Source: RBG-13-51-18 sp050014095 (GTDB taxonomy: Bacteria; Chloroflexota; Dehalococcoidia; Dehalococcoidales; RBG-16-60-22). Taken from it: 64,000 nt of DNA. Both the position numbers and the translations under genes were made by a program. Shown here one piece after another: positions 59,508 to 64,000 of this stretch. Each line of letters starts with the position of its first letter. Within the stretch, counting starts at the first letter, position 1. The notes under the pieces were generated by a model. It saw only the letters and a list, made by a program, of their open reading frames with translations, did not search any database and was not told the DNA's origin. The DNA lies in assembly GCA_050014095.1 (NCBI GenBank), contig JBEKDZ010000001.1, positions 372,001 to 436,000 on the forward strand, written 5' to 3'.

Positions 59508-60884
59508 ATGCAAATACAAAGCCATAACGTACTGGATACAGATAAAATTGGCCGGCTGCTGATGAAGCTGACCGCACCGATGTTTTTCGGCATGCTCGTC
59601 CAGAACATCTATAATATCGTCGATACCATTTTTATCGGTCATTATGTCGGGTCGGATGGTATTGCCGCCCTTTCCATCGCCTTCCCGCTACAAATGCTCA
59701 CGATGGGCGTGGGCAATATGGTGGGTATAGGCGGCGGCTCATTAATCTCCAGGCTAATTGGCGGGAAAGACCAACGTCGGGCAGAGCGCGCGCTCGGCAA
59801 CAGCATCTGCTTCAGTATTATAGTTTCGCTGCTTTTAATGCTCGCCGTTTTACCTGGCCTCGATTTCTGGCTTAAGCTTATCGGTACTTCAGAGGTGGTC
59901 ATGCCTTTTGCCAGAGACTACCTCGTCATCATCTTCAGCGGGACGGTTTTTAATATCGCCAGCAGCGTGCTGCTGATGTTGGTACGCGCCGAGGGTAATG
60001 CCCGGGTCAGCATGATTTCCCTGATATTACAATCAGTGCTGAATATCATATTGGATGCCGTGTTTATCATCTGGCTGGGAATGGGAATGAAGGGCGCCGC
60101 ACTGGCGATGGTAATATCACAGCTAGCTGCCACAATATACGTCATTAGCTATTATTACACCGGAGGCAGCTTTCTAAAAGTCCGCTGGCGTGATTTTATC
60201 CCCGATTTAAAGATAGTTAAATCTATTTTTGTCATTGGCGCCACGCAATTCGTTCAGGCTGCCGCCATGACAATTTCCTCACTGTTTATGATAAAAATGA
60301 TGGCTAATTACGGCGGAGATATCGCCCTATCAGCATTCGGAATCATCCAGCGCATCATGATGTTCTCCACAATACCGGGCATGGTACTCGGGCAGGCGAT
60401 GCAGCCTATATTAGGGTTCAACTATGGAGCCAAGCGTTACAAGCAAGCTTTAAGAACTATATCGCTCGCTTCGGTTACCGCCACAGTCCTGGGGCTGGTA
60501 GCATTTCTCGTGCTCTTTTTAATTCCGGAACCGATTATCGGCATCTTTACCAGCGATGCCCGACTGATAGCAGCAACCTCATTTGCAGCCAGGAGGATAT
60601 TTCTTGTCCTGCCCTTGTTCTCTTATTATAATGTCGGGCAGCTTGTTTTCCCCTCAATCGGTAAAGCCTTCGAGTCTTTCATCATCGCTGTTTCACGGCC
60701 GCTGCTGTTTATAACGCCGTTGATACTTATTTTCCCCCATTTCTGGCAGATGAATGGTGTGTGGCTCGCCTTCCCGGGTAGCGACTTTTTGTCCTTCCTG
60801 TTGGTGGTAGCCCTGCTAATACCGCTAATCATAAAATTCAGGAAAGCCGCCGTCGCAAATAACGCACCGGAGGTTGTAAATTAA
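59508..60884 (+). CDS. MATE family efflux pump 2
   Basis: 458 residues, twelve helices. It aligns along its length with pump 1 (VLDTDKIGRLLMKLTAPMFF start, IIQRIMMF, GFNYGAKRYKQAL), so the two are tandem paralogues. No clear ribosome site is present before the ATG, which suggests coupling to the first gene. The pair may work as separate pumps or as a heterodimer, although MATE proteins normally act alone. Confidence 0.92.
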   Translation: MQIQSHNVLDTDKIGRLLMKLTAPMFFGMLVQNIYNIVDTIFIGHYVGSDGIAALSIAFPLQMLTMGVGNMVGIGGGSLISRLIGGKDQRRAERALGNSICFSIIVSLLLMLAVLPGLDFWLKLIGTSEVVMPFARDYLVIIFSGTVFNIASSVLLMLVRAEGNARVSMISLILQSVLNIILDAVFIIWLGMGMKGAALAMVISQLAATIYVISYYYTGGSFLKVRWRDFIPDLKIVKSIFVIGATQFVQAAAMTISSLFMIKMMANYGGDIALSAFGIIQRIMMFSTIPGMVLGQAMQPILGFNYGAKRYKQALRTISLASVTATVLGLVAFLVLFLIPEPIIGIFTSDARLIAATSFAARRIFLVLPLFSYYNVGQLVFPSIGKAFESFIIAVSRPLLFITPLILIFPHFWQMNGVWLAFPGSDFLSFLLVVALLIPLIIKFRKAAVANNAPEVVN

Positions 60885-60943
60885 TATAATTTTAGTTTAT
60901 TATTATTAGTAGAACTTTTGTTCAAGTGGTCGGAAACAAGCCC

Positions 60944-61951
60944 ATGGAAAAATCTTTAACTAACACCCTTAACTGGCTTTTAGAACCCGCCGATATCGGC
61001 GTTAGATACCTTGCCCTGCGTGACCTGATAAAGGCAGACGCCAGAGAACTGCTGATGGTTAAAAACAAAGCGCATAAAGAAGGACCTATCGCCACAGTGC
61101 TGGCAAAGATGGATAAAGAAGGTTACTGGGTGAAGCCGGGGGCGGGGTATAATCCAAAATACAACGGCACGGTATGGTCGGTCATCATGCTGGCGCAGCT
61201 CGGCGCTTCTATGGAAACTGATGAGCGTATCGCTACTGCTTGCGCTTATATACTGGAGCATAACCTTACGAAAGACGGGCAGTTTTCCGCAACCGGTACC
61301 CCATCGGGGACATTGGACTGTCTGCAGGGCAATCTCTGCTATTCTCTTTTTGAACTAGGGTGCACCGACCCGCGTCTTGATAAAGCCTACGAGTGGATGG
61401 CGCGGAGCGTTACCGGTGAAGGCGTTGCTCCGGTCACTGATAAGAACGCTCCACTGCGTTATTATGCCGCTAAAAGCGGGCCGGTCTTCGCCTGCAGTGG
61501 CACCTATAACAAGCCCTGCGCCTGGGGAGCGGTGGATGTAATGCTCGCGTTCGGTAAGCTGCCCGTGGAGAAAAGGACACCGTTGATAAATAAATCCATA
61601 AAAACGGGGGTAGATTTTCTTTTCAGCAAAGACCCAGCCACGGCAGAATACCCCATCGGTTATAGTCTAAAGCCGACCGGCAAGCCGAGCGGCAACTGGT
61701 GGAAATTCGGCTTCCCGAATTTTTATGTAGCTGACATCTTACAAATAGCCGAGGCACTTGTGCGTCTTGGTTACGGTCGGGACCCACGATTGGCTAATGC
61801 TTTGAAACTAATCCGTGATAAGCAGGATAGCCAGGGACGCTGGCTGCTGGAATATGATTATACCGGTAAGACCTGGGTAAATTTCGGCTCTAAAAAACAA
61901 CCTAATAAATGGGTCACTTTACGCGCTTTACGTGTGCTTAATTCGGTTTAA
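60944..61951 (+). CDS. Alpha/alpha-toroid (terpenoid cyclase/prenyltransferase-like) protein
   Basis: 335 residues from ATG 60944; an in-frame GTG at 60926 is possible, and neither has a good ribosome site. Several helical repeats with W/G-rich turns (GYWVKPGAGYNPKY, DGQFSATGTPSGTLDC, SQGRWLLEYDYTGKTW) resemble the barrel of terpenoid cyclases, but the DxDD and QW signatures of squalene cyclases are absent. Similar proteins occur in many anaerobes under uninformative names. No enzyme activity can be assigned. It is downstream of the MATE pumps on the same strand. Confidence 0.75.
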   Translation: MEKSLTNTLNWLLEPADIGVRYLALRDLIKADARELLMVKNKAHKEGPIATVLAKMDKEGYWVKPGAGYNPKYNGTVWSVIMLAQLGASMETDERIATACAYILEHNLTKDGQFSATGTPSGTLDCLQGNLCYSLFELGCTDPRLDKAYEWMARSVTGEGVAPVTDKNAPLRYYAAKSGPVFACSGTYNKPCAWGAVDVMLAFGKLPVEKRTPLINKSIKTGVDFLFSKDPATAEYPIGYSLKPTGKPSGNWWKFGFPNFYVADILQIAEALVRLGYGRDPRLANALKLIRDKQDSQGRWLLEYDYTGKTWVNFGSKKQPNKWVTLRALRVLNSV

Positions 61952-61972
61952 TACCTAAAGAAAGGCTTTTTC

Positions 61973-63289
61973 ATGATTCACCGTCCTGAATTTTCGCCCG
62001 AATACTACCAAAAGTCCCTCGACATCCTGGAAACATCCCTGAAAAACCTGGATGCCTATCGCTCGTGGCGGGCTTTCGACCCCGGCAATAGCCACTCTGT
62101 GGACGAGCGTTACGCCGCCCTGCCCGCCCTCACCAAGGACGATATCCGCCAGTATTTCCCCAAAGGATTCGTGCCTCCGGTCAAGGATATCGAGGCAGGA
62201 CTGAAAAACGGCGAAATCCATTACGTCAACACCAGTGGTACCAGCGACGCTTTCAGGGTGACCAACATCTGGAATCAGGAGTGGTGGGATGCCTCGGAAA
62301 GAGCGTCGTGGCAGTTCAACTCCCACGCCCTGCGGTTCGCCACCGGTGAACACCCGGAAGCTATCCTGGCTAATGCGCGTAACGTAGGTTTTATCTCGGA
62401 TACAGCAGACCTCCCCTTCGAAAAAAGGCGTCTTTCGCGCTTCCTTTATCTCAATGAAAAAACCGAACCTTCACAGTGGTCAGCGGCGATAATGGATAGG
62501 ATGATTAAGGAGCTGGATATCTTTAAACCGGCCGTGCTGGAAGCTAATCCTTCGCTGCTGGCTAAACTATGCCGCTATGCCGCGACGAAAAAGGAAAAGG
62601 TATTTCAACCGGGGCTGATTACGCTTACGTACGAATATCCTTCAAAGCTGCAATATAAGCAAATTCAGCGCGTTTTCACCTCGCCGATTGCCAGTTCTTA
62701 TGGCACTACCGAGACCGGTTATGTTTTTATGCAGTGCGAAGCCGGCAAGTTCCACCAGAATAGCCAGTTCTGCCGCGTGGACTTTCAGCCGCTGGCACGT
62801 AAACACGGCGGCCCGGATATTTGCCGCATGTTGGTAACCACCTTTGATAACCCCTGGTATTATATGCTCCGTTTTGATGTCGGCGACTTTGCCCGCCTCG
62901 ATAGAGAACAAAAGTGCACCTGCGGTAAAAATTCCGGTTTTATTGTTGATGCCATGGAGGGACGCTGGACTAATGTTACGCTAACCTGCGACGGCAAGCT
63001 GGTTACCCTCCGCCGCCTCGATGATGCTCTAGGCGAGCTCGATAATATCGATGAGTACCGTCTGGAACAGCCTTCAATCGGCGTCTATACTCTTTACCTC
63101 GTCAGTCAATGTCAGGATAGAGAAAAACTAAACGAAAAAGTTAAAGAAGTGCTACGCAGCGTCTATGGAGAAAAAGCCGAGATATCCATTGAATATCGGG
63201 ATTTCCTTTCCCCGGAAGACTCGGGGAAATACTGCCTGGCAAAAGCGCTCTTCCCGATGAGCATCGCCAACTATCTGGATATGAAATGA
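61973..63289 (+). CDS. PaaK-like adenylate-forming enzyme (phenylacetate-CoA ligase family)
   Basis: 438 residues. The phosphate loop reads VNTSGTSDAFR (about 82-92), the acyl-binding turn SSYGTTETG (about 239-247) and the FDVGDFARL segment (about 300) is the usual Asp site. A Cys pair CTCGK (about 315) and the C-terminal swivel domain (about 350-438) follow. It would activate a carboxylic acid as acyl-AMP, with CoA or another acceptor. GAAAGG lies before the ATG. The gene starts 21 bases after the toroid gene, so they likely work together. Confidence 0.87.
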   Translation: MIHRPEFSPEYYQKSLDILETSLKNLDAYRSWRAFDPGNSHSVDERYAALPALTKDDIRQYFPKGFVPPVKDIEAGLKNGEIHYVNTSGTSDAFRVTNIWNQEWWDASERASWQFNSHALRFATGEHPEAILANARNVGFISDTADLPFEKRRLSRFLYLNEKTEPSQWSAAIMDRMIKELDIFKPAVLEANPSLLAKLCRYAATKKEKVFQPGLITLTYEYPSKLQYKQIQRVFTSPIASSYGTTETGYVFMQCEAGKFHQNSQFCRVDFQPLARKHGGPDICRMLVTTFDNPWYYMLRFDVGDFARLDREQKCTCGKNSGFIVDAMEGRWTNVTLTCDGKLVTLRRLDDALGELDNIDEYRLEQPSIGVYTLYLVSQCQDREKLNEKVKEVLRSVYGEKAEISIEYRDFLSPEDSGKYCLAKALFPMSIANYLDMK

Positions 63290-63328
63290 AATATCCAATA
63301 AAATATAACCAACAGGATGGTTAATAGA

Positions 63329-64000
63329 ATGGCGCAGAACACTAAACCGGTATTTCTCTTAGCCGGAGGGCGACATAGTCGCGGGAATAAGCCGGACTCC
63401 CTATTAGAGTCGGTTTTTCAGGCATACGGCATAAAAGCACCAACCATAGCTTATAGCGGCACCGCCAGCGGTGACGACCGCAATTTTTTTAAATTTATCG
63501 CTTCTGAAATTGTAGCGGCGGGAGCCGATAAAGTGACCCATGCTCTGATAGCGCCCCAAGGGGCTGACCTAAAGAAAGCGAAAGCTATCCTGGAGTCCGC
63601 CGATATCGTTTTTGTAAGCGGTGGCGATGTTGAAGCCGGCATGGAGATATTGCAGGAAAAGAAGATGATGGACTTTTTAACGGGACTTTATCGGCAGGGC
63701 AAGCCGTTCTTTGGTATCTCCGCCGGCGCTATCATGCTGGCGGATAAATGGGTACGCTGGCGCGACCCCAACGACGATAACTCCGCCGAACTTTTTAACT
63801 GCCTGGGCTTCGCGTCGATTATCTGCGATACGCACGACGAACAGGGAGGCTGGGAGGAATTGCAGGCGGCACTAATGCTGGAAAAAGAGGGGGGGAGGGG
63901 GTACGGACTAGCTTCCGGCTCGGCGGTTGTAGTAACTCCCGACGGTAAGGTGGGGCTGGTGGGGGGCATAGTTTATCAGTACGTGCACCGGGGGGATAAA
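63329..64000 (+). CDS. Peptidase S51 / cyanophycinase-like protein, cut by window edge
   Basis: 224 residues visible, still open at base 64000. Start at ATG 63329 with AGGATGG upstream; an in-frame ATG at 63317 is less likely. LLAGGRHSRGN opens the fold, VFVSGGDVEAG holds the oxyanion loop (about 92-102), and PFFGISAGAIML (about 129-140) contains the nucleophilic Ser. Peptidase E cuts Asp-X dipeptides; related enzymes degrade cyanophycin. The catalytic His region may lie beyond the edge. Confidence 0.85.
   Translation, partial: MAQNTKPVFLLAGGRHSRGNKPDSLLESVFQAYGIKAPTIAYSGTASGDDRNFFKFIASEIVAAGADKVTHALIAPQGADLKKAKAILESADIVFVSGGDVEAGMEILQEKKMMDFLTGLYRQGKPFFGISAGAIMLADKWVRWRDPNDDNSAELFNCLGFASIICDTHDEQGGWEELQAALMLEKEGGRGYGLASGSAVVVTPDGKVGLVGGIVYQYVHRGDK

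Overview
The window reads as chromosomal DNA of a strictly anaerobic bacterium of medium GC. The most likely home is Chloroflexota, class Dehalococcoidia. This is inferred from gene content, not from a marker phylogeny. Pointers are a tungsten-type aldehyde:ferredoxin oxidoreductase operon, desulforedoxins, a C_GCAxxG_C_C protein, an AprAB-like flavoprotein/ferredoxin pair, an STT3-type oligosaccharyltransferase, large surface proteins anchored by a C-terminal membrane helix, several near-leaderless promoters, and frequent GTCATTGCGAG-type palindromic repeats. No rRNA, transposase, phage genes, CRISPR array or reductive dehalogenase was seen.

Layout. 1-4.5 kb (minus): MoaD-like protein, AOR, two cupin-like paralogues, DUF169 and a Fur-family regulator cut by the left edge. 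4.6-6.7 kb: ABC exporter. 6.9-9.8 kb: STT3 with an inserted J-domain. 9.9-14.5 kb (minus): MoxR, DUF58 and transglutaminase operon. 14.6-16.4 kb: second ABC exporter. 16.5-18.9 kb: AprA-like flavoprotein and AprB-like ferredoxin. 19.1-21.1 kb: gyrB. 21.1-27.6 kb (minus): nadB, parvulin-like foldase, hom, thrC (apparent CTG start), folE and a redox protein. 27.75-27.93 kb: tRNA-Leu(GAG) and tRNA-Trp(CCA). 28-31.2 kb: an unknown gene, relA/spoT, rpsT. 31.4-36.2 kb (minus): pyrR, pyrB, pyrC, pyrK behind a PyrR attenuator, then two tiny desulforedoxins. 36.3 kb: hisS.

38-46 kb holds two large secreted beta-propeller/fibronectin-like surface proteins on either side of moeA. 46.2-50.2 kb (plus): tautomerase, FMN reductase, enolase-superfamily enzyme and MmgE/PrpD. 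50.4-56.4 kb (minus): an acyl-CoA gene set (VOC epimerase, SDR, family III CoA-transferase, thiolase, HMG-CoA-synthase-like/DUF35 fusion) broken up by palindromic repeats and by a GIY-YIG endonuclease gene inside inverted repeats. 56.6-57.4 kb: glutaredoxin and a ferredoxin-thioredoxin-reductase/rubredoxin fusion. 57.5-64 kb (plus): MarR, two MATE pumps, an alpha/alpha-toroid protein, a PaaK-like adenylate-forming enzyme and an S51 peptidase cut by the right edge.

How it fits together. MoaD-like protein, AOR and MoeA point to tungsten/molybdenum cofactor use in aldehyde/acid redox chemistry. STT3 plus two sequon-containing surface proteins suggest a glycosylated cell surface. The acyl-CoA cluster and its neighbours look like a catabolic module for an organic acid whose identity cannot be read from sequence. 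The points most worth following are the J-domain in STT3 (HPD motif lost), the GIY-YIG repeat element, the FTR variant with CYC in place of CHC, and the HMG-CoA-synthase homologue without its nucleophilic cysteine.
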